DNA from: Tremella fuciformis
Lineage: Eukaryota > Basidiomycota > Tremellomycetes > Tremellales > Tremellaceae
NCBI GenBank assembly: GCA_032768795.1
Contig: CP136494.1
Location: forward strand, 1-64,000
Length of the DNA stretch: 64,000 bases
Direction of reading: 5' to 3'
Below are positions 1-9,712 of this stretch, piece by piece (the stretch's first letter is position 1; each line of letters starts with the position of its first letter). A program made the translations under genes and the position numbers. Under the pieces are notes generated by a model, which worked only from the letters and a program-made list of their open reading frames with translations, was not told where the DNA came from and made no database searches.

Positions 1-275
1 AACCCCCTAACCCCCTAACCCCCTAACCCCCTAACCCCCTAACCCCCTAACCCCCTAACCCCCTAACCCCCTAACCCCCTAACCCCCTAACCCCCTAACC
101 CCCTAACCCCCTAACCCCCTAACCCCCTAACCCCCTAACCCCCTAACCCCCTAACCCCCTAACCCCCTAACCCCCTAACCCCCTAACCCCCTAACCCCCT
201 AACCCCCTAACCCCTAACCCCCTAACCCCCTAACCCCCTAACCCCCTAACCCCCTAACCCCTAACCCCCTAACCC
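1..275. repeat. Telomere, (CCCCCTAA)n
   Basis: About 34 near-perfect copies of the 8-mer CCCCCTAA run from the first base, with a few 7-mer CCCCTAA variants near the inner end. Reading CCCCCTAA inward from the left means the window starts at a true chromosome end, with TTAGGGGG on the 3'-ending strand. TTAGGGGG is known from Cryptococcus-type basidiomycetes. The tract stops at the first telomere-associated unit. Confidence 0.97.
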
Positions 276-771
276 TCCCCCTTGGGCACACATACTGGAC
301 TTCCGGGGGGAGTTGCTCCGTCAGTTCCGCTCCGATCTGGAAATGGGTTAGAGATTCTTAATCAGCTCGTCAAATAGAGTATAGTAGCACCCTTCACAAC
401 ACAAGAATAATTTCATGCACAACCAGCCAATTCCAAGGGTCCCCCCTTGGGCCACATGAGCTCCAAGGGTCCCCCCTTGGACCGTTTTACGTCAAGTTGG
501 GGATGCATGCGAGAGTCATCCCACATATATCTAGGACCATATTAGGCTACTCTCTTCGACAATCAACTCAATATCCCAATTATTGATCGCGTCACAGCCA
601 ATCAAAGTCAAATACCCAGTCCACTTTGGATGCCCGTAAATCCGTCAGTTTTTACCCGATCGGGAAGATCATTACATTTACGAATAGCTTTTTTGTCGAA
701 CTTTTTGAATCTAAAAAAAAAGTTTCGAAAATCTCGATGCGCGAGAAAGTCCCCCCCCCAGGACCTGCCTG
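276..771. repeat. Telomere-associated unit 1, 5'-truncated (496 bp)
   Basis: This is homologous to the last ~500 bp of the long units further in (compare 3270-3768), with scattered substitutions, and near-identical to unit 3 at an offset of 599 bp. It contains two CCAAGGG-TCCC-CCCTTGG hairpins, an A9 run, the CTCG-ATGCG-CGAG hairpin, a C9 run and the shared right end CAGGACCTGCCTG. The left edge abuts the telomere and the right edge runs into TAACCCCTAACCCCC (772-786). It has no coding capacity. Confidence 0.9.
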
Positions 772-786
772 TAACCCCTAACCCCC

Positions 787-829
787 AAATCTCGATGCGC
801 GAGAAAGTCCCCCCCCCAGGACCTGCCTG
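787..829. repeat. Telomere-associated unit 2, 43-bp remnant
   Basis: Only the extreme right end of the unit is present: the CTCG/CGAG hairpin, the C9 run and CAGGACCTGCCTG. Interstitial telomere repeats flank it on both sides (772-786 and 830-874). It has the same right end as every other unit and the deepest truncation on the telomere side. Confidence 0.85.
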
Positions 830-874
830 TAACCCCCTAACCCCCTAACCCCCTAACCCCTAACCCCCTAACCC
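830..874. repeat. Interstitial telomere repeat
   Basis: About five CCCCCTAA copies, one of them the 7-mer CCCCTAA, lie between unit 2 and unit 3 in the same orientation as the terminal telomere. Confidence 0.93.
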
Positions 875-1370
875 TCCCCCTTGGGCACACATACTGGACT
901 TCCGGGGGGAGTTGCTCCGTCAGTTCCGCTCCGATCTGGAAATGGGTTAGAGATTCTTAATCAGCTCGTCAAATAGAGTATAGTAGCACCCTTCACAACA
1001 CAAGAATAATTTCATGCACAACCAGCCAATTCCAAGGGTCCCCCCTTGGGCCACATGAGCTCCAAGGGTCCCCCCTTGGACCGTTTTACGTCAAGTTGGG
1101 GATGCATGCGAGAGTCATCCCACATATATCTAGGACCATATTAGGCTACTCTCTTCGACAATCAACTCAATATCCCAATTATTGATCGCGTCACAGCCAA
1201 TCAAAGTCAAATACCCAGTCCACTTTGGATGCCCGTAAATCCGTCAGTTTTTACCCGATCGGGAAGATCATTACATTTACGAATAGCTTTTTTGTCGAAC
1301 TTTTTGAATCTAAAAAAAAAGTTTCGAAAATCTCGATGCGCGAGAAAGTCCCCCCCCCAGGACCTGCCTG
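875..1370. repeat. Telomere-associated unit 3, 5'-truncated (496 bp)
   Basis: A copy of unit 1 with the same truncation point and the same right end. The shared left breakpoint suggests units 1 and 3 arose by duplication rather than two independent truncations. It is followed by a telomere stretch (1371-1390) that joins directly to the interior of the OTU protease frame. Confidence 0.9.
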
Positions 1371-1390
1371 TAACCCCCTAACCCCCTAAC
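1371..1390. repeat. Interstitial telomere repeat
   Basis: TAACCCCCTAACCCCCTAAC joins the right end of unit 3 to the truncated left end of unit 4. The in-frame stop upstream of the OTU fragment is formed by TAA within this tract. Confidence 0.9.
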
Positions 1391-1813
1391 CCTCGACTTG
1401 ACGGTCAGCCGGTATTCTACCGTACGAACTGGATCAAGGGAGATGGTAATTGCATGTTCGCCGCAATAGTCAAAGCACTTGGAATACCACGCTTGACACA
1501 TCTCGGAGCAAGGCGGGCAGCAGTGGCTTATGCTCGGAAGTTCCAAGATGACTTCTTCCCATTTCTAGAGAGTCAAAGCGAGTCAATGGGTGCATACCTC
1601 AGGCGTATGGGCAAGGCGGGGACATGGGGTGACGACTTGATGCTTAAGGCCTTGAGTGGGGCATACAATGTCAAGATCAGAGTCTACAAGCGGCATAATG
1701 ATGGCAGCCATCAGTGGTATGAGATAGGAGAAGGTGAGGATAGTATTGGCCTTTACTTAGCAAGTGAGCATTATGAGAACTTAGTAACTGCAGATGAGTT
1801 GTTTGGTAGATAG
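1391..1813 (+). pseudogene. OTU-type cysteine protease, C-terminal fragment
   Basis: The frame opens just after an in-frame TAA supplied by the interstitial telomere and ends at the same TAG as the longer copies. It encodes about the last 140 residues. The catalytic Asp-Gly-Asn-Cys motif, the W-G-D-D segment and the final E-H-Y histidine motif are all retained, so the catalytic core is present but the N-terminal part is lost. The first ATG is the Met directly after the catalytic Cys, so normal initiation here would leave the cysteine out. I treat it as a non-functional fragment unless translation starts upstream. Confidence 0.75.
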
Positions 1814-1939
1814 ATGCATTTGACTCTCTCAGTTCTCAAGTAAGTGAGAAATGAGTCAGAGATTCGGAACCAGCTTGTCAAACTGTGTATAGTAATGGGC
1901 ATTAGACTTGCGAAATAAATTTATCCAACTGCGGAAAAA

Positions 1940-3485
1940 GCTCCAAGGGTCCCCCCTTGGGCAGTTGTGCCGGGTTACGGGTGGGGATAGCTCCGCCAGT
2001 TTTGCTCCAATTAGAAAACAAGTGAGAGATTTGGAATCAGCTCGTCAAATTGTGTATGCTAATGGGCATTAGACTTGCCAAATAATTTTATCCAGCTGCG
2101 GAAAAAGCTCCAAGGGTCCCCCCTTGGGCAGTCAAGCTTGGTTACGTGTGGGGATAGCTCGGCCAGTTTCGCTCCGTTCAGAAAACGGGTGAGAGATTCA
2201 GAATCAGCTCTTTGAATAGAGTATAGTACCAACCATTAGACTTGCAGAATAAATTTATCCAGCGCCGGAAAAAGCTGCAAGGGTCCCCCCTTGCGCAGGT
2301 GTGCTCGGTTACGGGAGGGGGTAGCTCCGCCAGTTCTGCTCCGATCGGAAAACGGGTGAGAGATTCAGAATCAGCTCGCCAAACTGAGTATAGTAGTAAG
2401 CATTACAATCGAAGAAGACAGTCATCAAGGGGGGCAAAAGTCAATAAGCCATTTGACAGACATAAGATCCAAAAAGTGTACCCCAACCAGGAATCGAACC
2501 TAGTCACAGCCAAATTAGGGCAGACAGCACCCTACAGCGGGCCGAAATGACACTAACCACTGTGTCAAACCAGAGGGGTGAAGGTCTGCTGAGTTTTACT
2601 TGCCTATATTGGGTTACACATAATACATGCTAAGTGGCACATAGCTCCGCCACTTTTGCTCCGATCAGTAAATGGGTTAGAGATTCTTAATCAGCTTGTC
2701 AAATAGTGTATAGTGCCGACCATTAGACTCGCAGAATAAATTTATCCAGCGCCGGAAAAAGCTGCAATGGTCCCCCCTTGGGCAGACGTACTGGTCTTTC
2801 GGAGGGATTAACTCCGCCAGTTCTGCTCTGATCTGGTAATGGGTTAGAGATTCTTGATCAGCTCGTCAAATAGTGTATAGTACCAACCTTTAGACTTGCA
2901 GAATAAATTTATCCAGCACCGGAAAAAGCTACAAGGGTCCCCCCTTGGGCAGTCGAGCTGGGTTACGGGTGGGGTTAGCTCGGCCAGTTTTGCTCCGATT
3001 GGAAAACGAGTGAGAGATTTGGAATCAGCTCGTCAAACTGAGTATAGTACCAACCATTAGACTTGCAGAATAATTTTATCCAGCACCGGAAAAAGCTACA
3101 AGGGTCCCCCCTTGGGCAGTCGAGCTGGGTTACGGGTGGGGATAGCTCGGCCAGTTTTGCTCCGATCGGAAAACGAGTGAGAGATTTGGAATCAGCTCGT
3201 CAAACTGAGTATAGTACCAACCATTAGACTTGCAGAATAATTTTATCCAGCACCGGAAAAAGCTACAAGGGTCCCCCCTTGGGCAGACGTACTGGTCTTT
3301 CGGAGGGATTAACTCCGCCAGTTTCGCTCCGATCCGGGAATGGGTTAGAGATTCTTAATCAGCTCGTCAAATAGAGTATAGTAGCACCCTTCACATCACA
3401 AAAATAATTTCACTCACAACCAGCAAACTCCAAGGGTCCCCCCTTGGGCCATATGAGCTCCAAGGGTCCCCCCTTGGACCGTTTT
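1940..3485. repeat. ~165-bp sub-repeats with CCAAGGG hairpins (unit 4)
   Basis: About nine degenerate copies of a ~165-bp block occur here. Each contains a form of GAGAGATTTGGAATCAGCTC, CAAACTGAGTATAGTA, TTATCCAGC, then an AAGGGTCCCCCCTT core and GCTCCGCCAGTTTTGCTCC. The best cores form a 7-bp stem (CCAAGGG/CCCTTGG) with a 4-nt loop; others have one arm base changed. The block recurs at the same place in units 5 and 6. No gene other than the tRNA-like element was seen in it; an open frame at 2242-2550 is repeat sequence and lacks protein-like features. Confidence 0.85.
2476..2580 (-). other. tRNA-like pol III promoter element (unit 4)
   Basis: On the minus strand there is a perfect B-box GGTTCGATTCC (complement at 2490-2500) inside a T-arm-like stem-loop, and an A-box-like TGACACAGTGG in a D-arm-like hairpin GACAC-AGTGGTTA-GTGTC (complement about 2550-2568). 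The boxes are about 60 nt apart, longer than in an intronless tRNA. ACCCC and GGGGT can close the outer ends, but the 7-bp acceptor stem is otherwise mismatched. I read it as a tRNA-derived or SINE-like element rather than a working tRNA. Confidence 0.5.
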
Positions 3486-3768
3486 ACATGAAGTCAGGGA
3501 TGCATGCGAGAGTCATCCCAGATATATTTGGGACCATATTAGGCTACTTACTTCGACAATCAACTCAATATTCCAATTACTGACCGCGTCACAGCCAACC
3601 AAAGTCAAATACCCAGCCAACTTTGGATGCCCGTAAATCCGTCAGTTTTTACCCGATCGGGAAGATCATTACATTTACGAATAGCTCTTTTGTCGAACTT
3701 TTTGAATCCAAAAAAAAATTTCAAAAAATCTCGATGCGCGAGAAAGTCCCCCCCCCAGGACCTGCCTG

Positions 3769-3785
3769 TAACCCCTAACCCCTAA
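3769..3785. repeat. Interstitial telomere repeat
   Basis: TAACCCCTAACCCCTAA joins the right end of unit 4 to the left end of unit 5. Both repeats here are the 7-mer CCCCTAA variant. Confidence 0.85.
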
Positions 3786-4581
3786 GCTTGGAATACTTGA
3801 CCATCTCAATGCAACATTCAATACAAATGATCGGCGTAATCAGTTGATACAACTTATACGGTCGAAATCGACATACGGCTACATTCCTTGTCAAATCAAC
3901 CCTACCGATTCATCTCACCGATATCAAATGAACAACAAGGAGTATATGGCTCTTCGATGTGGCAATAAGCATTGTCGGCACAAAATCAACCGGAGCCAAG
4001 CTATGCGATGGTTTGCCCAGCTTGTCACCGATGGCATAGTACCACGAGCCGAAGTAGGCTATTCGGAGCCGGCAGCATTACCTCAAGTCTCAACCCAGCA
4101 GGAAGCGACTCAGCCATTTGTCCAAGGACGATTCGAATTGCCAAGTCGTAATCAGCTTACTCGACTTGACGGTCAGCCGGTATTCTACCGTACGAACTGG
4201 ATCAAGGGAGATGGTAATTGCATGTTCGCCGCAATAGTCAAAGCACTTGGAATACCACGCTTGACACATCTCGGAGCAAGGCGGGCAGCAGTGGCTTATG
4301 CTCGGAAGTTCCAAGATGACTTCTTCCCATTTCTAGAGAGTCAAAGCGAGTCAATGGGTGCATACCTCAGGCGTATGGGCAAGGCGGGGACATGGGGTGA
4401 CGACTTGATGCTTAAGGCCTTGAGTGGGGCATACAATGTCAAGATCAGAGTCTACAAGCGGCATAATGATGGCAGCCATCAGTGGTATGAGATAGGAGAA
4501 GGTGAGGATAGTATTGGCCTTTACTTAGCAAGTGAGCATTATGAGAACTTAGTAACTGCAGATGAGTTGTTTGGTAGATAG
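3784..4581 (+). CDS. OTU-type cysteine protease, 5'-truncated at telomere junction
   Basis: OTU proteases are papain-like deubiquitinases, also found inside some transposons. Counting from the TTG at 3844, the D-G-N-C box puts the catalytic Cys at residue 126; the W-G-D-D-L-M segment (about 184-189) and I-R-V-Y (about 201-204) match the family core; E-H-Y gives the catalytic His at about 232. A Cys/His cluster (C39, C44, H46) lies N-terminal. The frame stays open leftward without an ATG until TAA at 3769-3771 inside the telomere junction, so the original gene was longer. The first in-frame ATG is at 3928. An identical copy lies in unit 6. Function within the element is unknown. Confidence 0.8.
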   Translation, partial: KLGILDHLNATFNTNDRRNQLIQLIRSKSTYGYIPCQINPTDSSHRYQMNNKEYMALRCGNKHCRHKINRSQAMRWFAQLVTDGIVPRAEVGYSEPAALPQVSTQQEATQPFVQGRFELPSRNQLTRLDGQPVFYRTNWIKGDGNCMFAAIVKALGIPRLTHLGARRAAVAYARKFQDDFFPFLESQSESMGAYLRRMGKAGTWGDDLMLKALSGAYNVKIRVYKRHNDGSHQWYEIGEGEDSIGLYLASEHYENLVTADELFGR

Positions 4582-5243
4582 ATGCATTTGACTCTCTCAG
4601 TTCTCAAGTAAGTGAGAAATGAGTCAGAGATTCGGAACCAGCTTGTCAAACTGTGTATAGTAATGGGCATTAGACTTGCGAAATAAATTTATCCAACTGC
4701 GGAAAAAGCTCCAAGGGTCCCCCCTTGGGCAGTTGTGCCGGGTTACGGGTGGGGATAGCTCCGCCAGTTTTGCTCCAATTAGAAAACAAGTGAGAGATTT
4801 GGAATCAGCTCGTCAAATTGTGTATGCTAATGGGCATTAGACTTGCCAAATAATTTTATCCAGCTGCGGAAAAAGCTCCAAGGGTCCCCCCTTGGGCAGT
4901 CAAGCTTGGTTACGTGTGGGGATAGCTCGGCCAGTTTCGCTCCGTTCAGAAAACGGGTGAGAGATTCAGAATCAGCTCTTTGAATAGAGTATAGTACCAA
5001 CCATTAGACTTGCAGAATAAATTTATCCAGCGCCGGAAAAAGCTGCAAGGGTCCCCCCTTGCGCAGGTGTGCTCGGTTACGGGAGGGGGTAGCTCCGCCA
5101 GTTCTGCTCCGATCGGAAAACGGGTGAGAGATTCAGAATCAGCTCGCCAAACTGAGTATAGTAGTAAGCATTACAATCGAAGAAGACAGTCATCAAGGGG
5201 GGCAAAAGTCAATAAGCCATTTGACAGACATAAGATCCAAAAA

Positions 5244-5348
5244 GTGTACCCCAACCAGGAATCGAACCTAGTCACAGCCAAATTAGGGCAGACAGCACCC
5301 TACAGCGGGCCGAAATGACACTAACCACTGTGTCAAACCAGAGGGGTG
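5244..5348 (-). other. tRNA-like pol III promoter element (unit 5)
   Basis: Same sequence as the element in unit 4, 2768 bp further in, with perfect B-box GGTTCGATTCC on the minus strand and an A-box-like TGACACAGTGG. Confidence 0.5.
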
Positions 5349-6536
5349 AAGGTCTGCTGAGTTTTACTTGCCTATATTGGGTTACACATAATACATGCTA
5401 AGTGGCACATAGCTCCGCCACTTTTGCTCCGATCAGTAAATGGGTTAGAGATTCTTAATCAGCTTGTCAAATAGTGTATAGTGCCGACCATTAGACTCGC
5501 AGAATAAATTTATCCAGCGCCGGAAAAAGCTGCAATGGTCCCCCCTTGGGCAGACGTACTGGTCTTTCGGAGGGATTAACTCCGCCAGTTCTGCTCTGAT
5601 CTGGTAATGGGTTAGAGATTCTTGATCAGCTCGTCAAATAGTGTATAGTACCAACCTTTAGACTTGCAGAATAAATTTATCCAGCACCGGAAAAAGCTAC
5701 AAGGGTCCCCCCTTGGGCAGTCGAGCTGGGTTACGGGTGGGGTTAGCTCGGCCAGTTTTGCTCCGATTGGAAAACGAGTGAGAGATTTGGAATCAGCTCG
5801 TCAAACTGAGTATAGTACCAACCATTAGACTTGCAGAATAATTTTATCCAGCACCGGAAAAAGCTACAAGGGTCCCCCCTTGGGCAGTCGAGCTGGGTTA
5901 CGGGTGGGGATAGCTCGGCCAGTTTTGCTCCGATCGGAAAACGAGTGAGAGATTTGGAATCAGCTCGTCAAACTGAGTATAGTACCAACCATTAGACTTG
6001 CAGAATAATTTTATCCAGCACCGGAAAAAGCTACAAGGGTCCCCCCTTGGGCAGACGTACTGGTCTTTCGGAGGGATTAACTCCGCCAGTTTCGCTCCGA
6101 TCCGGGAATGGGTTAGAGATTCTTAATCAGCTCGTCAAATAGAGTATAGTAGCACCCTTCACATCACAAAAATAATTTCACTCACAACCAGCAAACTCCA
6201 AGGGTCCCCCCTTGGGCCATATGAGCTCCAAGGGTCCCCCCTTGGACCGTTTTACATGAAGTCAGGGATGCATGCGAGAGTCATCCCAGATATATTTGGG
6301 ACCATATTAGGCTACTTACTTCGACAATCAACTCAATATTCCAATTACTGACCGCGTCACAGCCAACCAAAGTCAAATACCCAGCCAACTTTGGATGCCC
6401 GTAAATCCGTCAGTTTTTACCCGATCGGGAAGATCATTACATTTACGAATAGCTCTTTTGTCGAACTTTTTGAATCCAAAAAAAAATTTCAAAAAATCTC
6501 GATGCGCGAGAAAGTCCCCCCCCCAGGACCTGCCTG

Positions 6537-6553
6537 TAACCCCTAACCCCTAA
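6537..6553. repeat. Interstitial telomere repeat
   Basis: The same 17-bp junction as at 3769-3785, between units 5 and 6. Confidence 0.85.
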
Positions 6554-7349
6554 GCTTGGAATACTTGACCATCTCAATGCAACATTCAATACAAATGATC
6601 GGCGTAATCAGTTGATACAACTTATACGGTCGAAATCGACATACGGCTACATTCCTTGTCAAATCAACCCTACCGATTCATCTCACCGATATCAAATGAA
6701 CAACAAGGAGTATATGGCTCTTCGATGTGGCAATAAGCATTGTCGGCACAAAATCAACCGGAGCCAAGCTATGCGATGGTTTGCCCAGCTTGTCACCGAT
6801 GGCATAGTACCACGAGCCGAAGTAGGCTATTCGGAGCCGGCAGCATTACCTCAAGTCTCAACCCAGCAGGAAGCGACTCAGCCATTTGTCCAAGGACGAT
6901 TCGAATTGCCAAGTCGTAATCAGCTTACTCGACTTGACGGTCAGCCGGTATTCTACCGTACGAACTGGATCAAGGGAGATGGTAATTGCATGTTCGCCGC
7001 AATAGTCAAAGCACTTGGAATACCACGCTTGACACATCTCGGAGCAAGGCGGGCAGCAGTGGCTTATGCTCGGAAGTTCCAAGATGACTTCTTCCCATTT
7101 CTAGAGAGTCAAAGCGAGTCAATGGGTGCATACCTCAGGCGTATGGGCAAGGCGGGGACATGGGGTGACGACTTGATGCTTAAGGCCTTGAGTGGGGCAT
7201 ACAATGTCAAGATCAGAGTCTACAAGCGGCATAATGATGGCAGCCATCAGTGGTATGAGATAGGAGAAGGTGAGGATAGTATTGGCCTTTACTTAGCAAG
7301 TGAGCATTATGAGAACTTAGTAACTGCAGATGAGTTGTTTGGTAGATAG
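6552..7349 (+). CDS. OTU-type cysteine protease, second long copy
   Basis: The protein reading is the same as in unit 5, with the same Cys (D-G-N-C) and His (E-H-Y) motifs and the same missing 5' end. The lack of any difference means either very recent duplication or homogenisation between units; it does not by itself show selection on the protein. Confidence 0.8.
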   Translation, partial: KLGILDHLNATFNTNDRRNQLIQLIRSKSTYGYIPCQINPTDSSHRYQMNNKEYMALRCGNKHCRHKINRSQAMRWFAQLVTDGIVPRAEVGYSEPAALPQVSTQQEATQPFVQGRFELPSRNQLTRLDGQPVFYRTNWIKGDGNCMFAAIVKALGIPRLTHLGARRAAVAYARKFQDDFFPFLESQSESMGAYLRRMGKAGTWGDDLMLKALSGAYNVKIRVYKRHNDGSHQWYEIGEGEDSIGLYLASEHYENLVTADELFGR

Positions 7350-8011
7350 ATGCATTTGACTCTCTCAGTTCTCAAGTAAGTGAGAAATGAGTCAGAGATT
7401 CGGAACCAGCTTGTCAAACTGTGTATAGTAATGGGCATTAGACTTGCGAAATAAATTTATCCAACTGCGGAAAAAGCTCCAAGGGTCCCCCCTTGGGCAG
7501 TTGTGCCGGGTTACGGGTGGGGATAGCTCCGCCAGTTTTGCTCCAATTAGAAAACAAGTGAGAGATTTGGAATCAGCTCGTCAAATTGTGTATGCTAATG
7601 GGCATTAGACTTGCCAAATAATTTTATCCAGCTGCGGAAAAAGCTCCAAGGGTCCCCCCTTGGGCAGTCAAGCTTGGTTACGTGTGGGGATAGCTCGGCC
7701 AGTTTCGCTCCGTTCAGAAAACGGGTGAGAGATTCAGAATCAGCTCTTTGAATAGAGTATAGTACCAACCATTAGACTTGCAGAATAAATTTATCCAGCG
7801 CCGGAAAAAGCTGCAAGGGTCCCCCCTTGCGCAGGTGTGCTCGGTTACGGGAGGGGGTAGCTCCGCCAGTTCTGCTCCGATCGGAAAACGGGTGAGAGAT
7901 TCAGAATCAGCTCGCCAAACTGAGTATAGTAGTAAGCATTACAATCGAAGAAGACAGTCATCAAGGGGGGCAAAAGTCAATAAGCCATTTGACAGACATA
8001 AGATCCAAAAA

Positions 8012-8116
8012 GTGTACCCCAACCAGGAATCGAACCTAGTCACAGCCAAATTAGGGCAGACAGCACCCTACAGCGGGCCGAAATGACACTAACCACTGTG
8101 TCAAACCAGAGGGGTG
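8012..8116 (-). other. tRNA-like pol III promoter element (unit 6)
   Basis: Third copy of the minus-strand A-box/B-box element, at the same position in the unit. Confidence 0.5.
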
Positions 8117-9304
8117 AAGGTCTGCTGAGTTTTACTTGCCTATATTGGGTTACACATAATACATGCTAAGTGGCACATAGCTCCGCCACTTTTGCTCCGA
8201 TCAGTAAATGGGTTAGAGATTCTTAATCAGCTTGTCAAATAGTGTATAGTGCCGACCATTAGACTCGCAGAATAAATTTATCCAGCGCCGGAAAAAGCTG
8301 CAATGGTCCCCCCTTGGGCAGACGTACTGGTCTTTCGGAGGGATTAACTCCGCCAGTTCTGCTCTGATCTGGTAATGGGTTAGAGATTCTTGATCAGCTC
8401 GTCAAATAGTGTATAGTACCAACCTTTAGACTTGCAGAATAAATTTATCCAGCACCGGAAAAAGCTACAAGGGTCCCCCCTTGGGCAGTCGAGCTGGGTT
8501 ACGGGTGGGGTTAGCTCGGCCAGTTTTGCTCCGATTGGAAAACGAGTGAGAGATTTGGAATCAGCTCGTCAAACTGAGTATAGTACCAACCATTAGACTT
8601 GCAGAATAATTTTATCCAGCACCGGAAAAAGCTACAAGGGTCCCCCCTTGGGCAGTCGAGCTGGGTTACGGGTGGGGATAGCTCGGCCAGTTTTGCTCCG
8701 ATCGGAAAACGAGTGAGAGATTTGGAATCAGCTCGTCAAACTGAGTATAGTACCAACCATTAGACTTGCAGAATAATTTTATCCAGCACCGGAAAAAGCT
8801 ACAAGGGTCCCCCCTTGGGCAGACGTACTGGTCTTTCGGAGGGATTAACTCCGCCAGTTTCGCTCCGATCCGGGAATGGGTTAGAGATTCTTAATCAGCT
8901 CGTCAAATAGAGTATAGTAGCACCCTTCACATCACAAAAATAATTTCACTCACAACCAGCAAACTCCAAGGGTCCCCCCTTGGGCCATATGAGCTCCAAG
9001 GGTCCCCCCTTGGACCGTTTTACATGAAGTCAGGGATGCATGCGAGAGTCATCCCAGATATATTTGGGACCATATTAGGCTACTTACTTCGACAATCAAC
9101 TCAATATTCCAATTACTGACCGCGTCACAGCCAACCAAAGTCAAATACCCAGCCAACTTTGGATGCCCGTAAATCCGTCAGTTTTTACCCGATCGGGAAG
9201 ATCATTACATTTACGAATAGCTCTTTTGTCGAACTTTTTGAATCCAAAAAAAAATTTCAAAAAATCTCGATGCGCGAGAAAGTCCCCCCCCCAGGACCTG
9301 CCTG

Positions 9305-9338
9305 TAACCCCCTAACCCCCTAACCCCCTAACCCCTAA
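9305..9338. repeat. Innermost interstitial telomere (34 bp)
   Basis: Four telomere repeats, the last a CCCCTAA variant, end at unique sequence GCGCCCTGG. The simplest reading is that position 9339 was once the chromosome end and the whole unit array was added outside it. Confidence 0.9.
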
Positions 9339-9712
9339 GCGCCCTGGTGGTCCTAAGCGGTGACTCAAGCGCCCTGATGGCCCTAAGCGCTGGCTATGAA
9401 TGCTGTCGGGGAATGAGACCTCCAGTGAGGAATGAAGGAGCAGTGTTGGCTGGGAGATGGGGCGCTCTACGACAGGGAGACGGGGATATGGCAGTGACCA
9501 AGGCAAGATGGAGCAAGCCGAAGGGGACAAGACGTGCTATGCGGCTTCATTCAGCCAAGGAGGCCAATGCAAGGGGACATTGACGGGAGGACATGGTGGA
9601 TAAGGTGGCTACCGTGGAGCAGGAGGGCGCTTGTGGATCACGTGGAGCTGGAGGGAACTCGTGGGTACCGTGGACCCAGAGGACGCTCGTGGATAAGCTG
9701 CCTTTTGGACCT
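9339..9712. other. Unassigned subtelomeric sequence with GCGCCCTG repeats
   Basis: Forms of GCGCCCTGGTGGCCCTAAGC occur at 9339, about 9369 and again near 10159. Overlapping short open frames on both strands have no recognisable domain. No gene is supported. Confidence 0.4.

Larger units (their letters stand above)
1391..3768. repeat. Telomere-associated unit 4, truncated long unit
   Basis: Over the shared part this appears identical to the 2768-bp-period units 5 and 6 (offset 2768 from unit 5). It lacks the first ~375 bp of those units. It contains an OTU protease C-terminal fragment (1391-1813), the ~165-bp sub-repeats, a tRNA-like element (about 2476-2580) and the common right end. Confidence 0.93.
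3784..6536. repeat. Telomere-associated unit 5, long form
   Basis: The unit repeats with a period of 2768 bp (unit plus telomere junction); unit 6 is indistinguishable by eye. Order: OTU frame (3784-4581), sub-repeats (about 4708-6250), tRNA-like element (5244-5348), unique right arm with an A-rich run, hairpin and C9 run. No terminal inverted repeats or target duplications other than telomere sequence were seen. Confidence 0.95.
6552..9304. repeat. Telomere-associated unit 6, long form (innermost)
   Basis: An indistinguishable copy of unit 5. It has the same left breakpoint as unit 5, so units 5 and 6 probably arose by tandem duplication or rolling amplification. Its right end runs into the innermost interstitial telomere, beyond which non-repetitive subtelomere begins. 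Confidence 0.95.

Noticed and set aside
2242..2550. 102-codon open frame repeated in units 4, 5 and 6
   Set aside because: It runs through sub-repeats and into the tRNA-like element; no protein features, and its repetition follows from the unit repetition.
2476..2580. Functional tRNA gene
   Set aside because: The B-box and D-arm are good, but the acceptor stem pairs over only about five bases and the spacing between arms is too long for a simple tRNA.
1..9338. CRISPR-like array
   Set aside because: Repeat and spacer structure is absent; the repeats are telomeric 8-mers and ~165-bp or 2.77-kb tandem units in a eukaryote.
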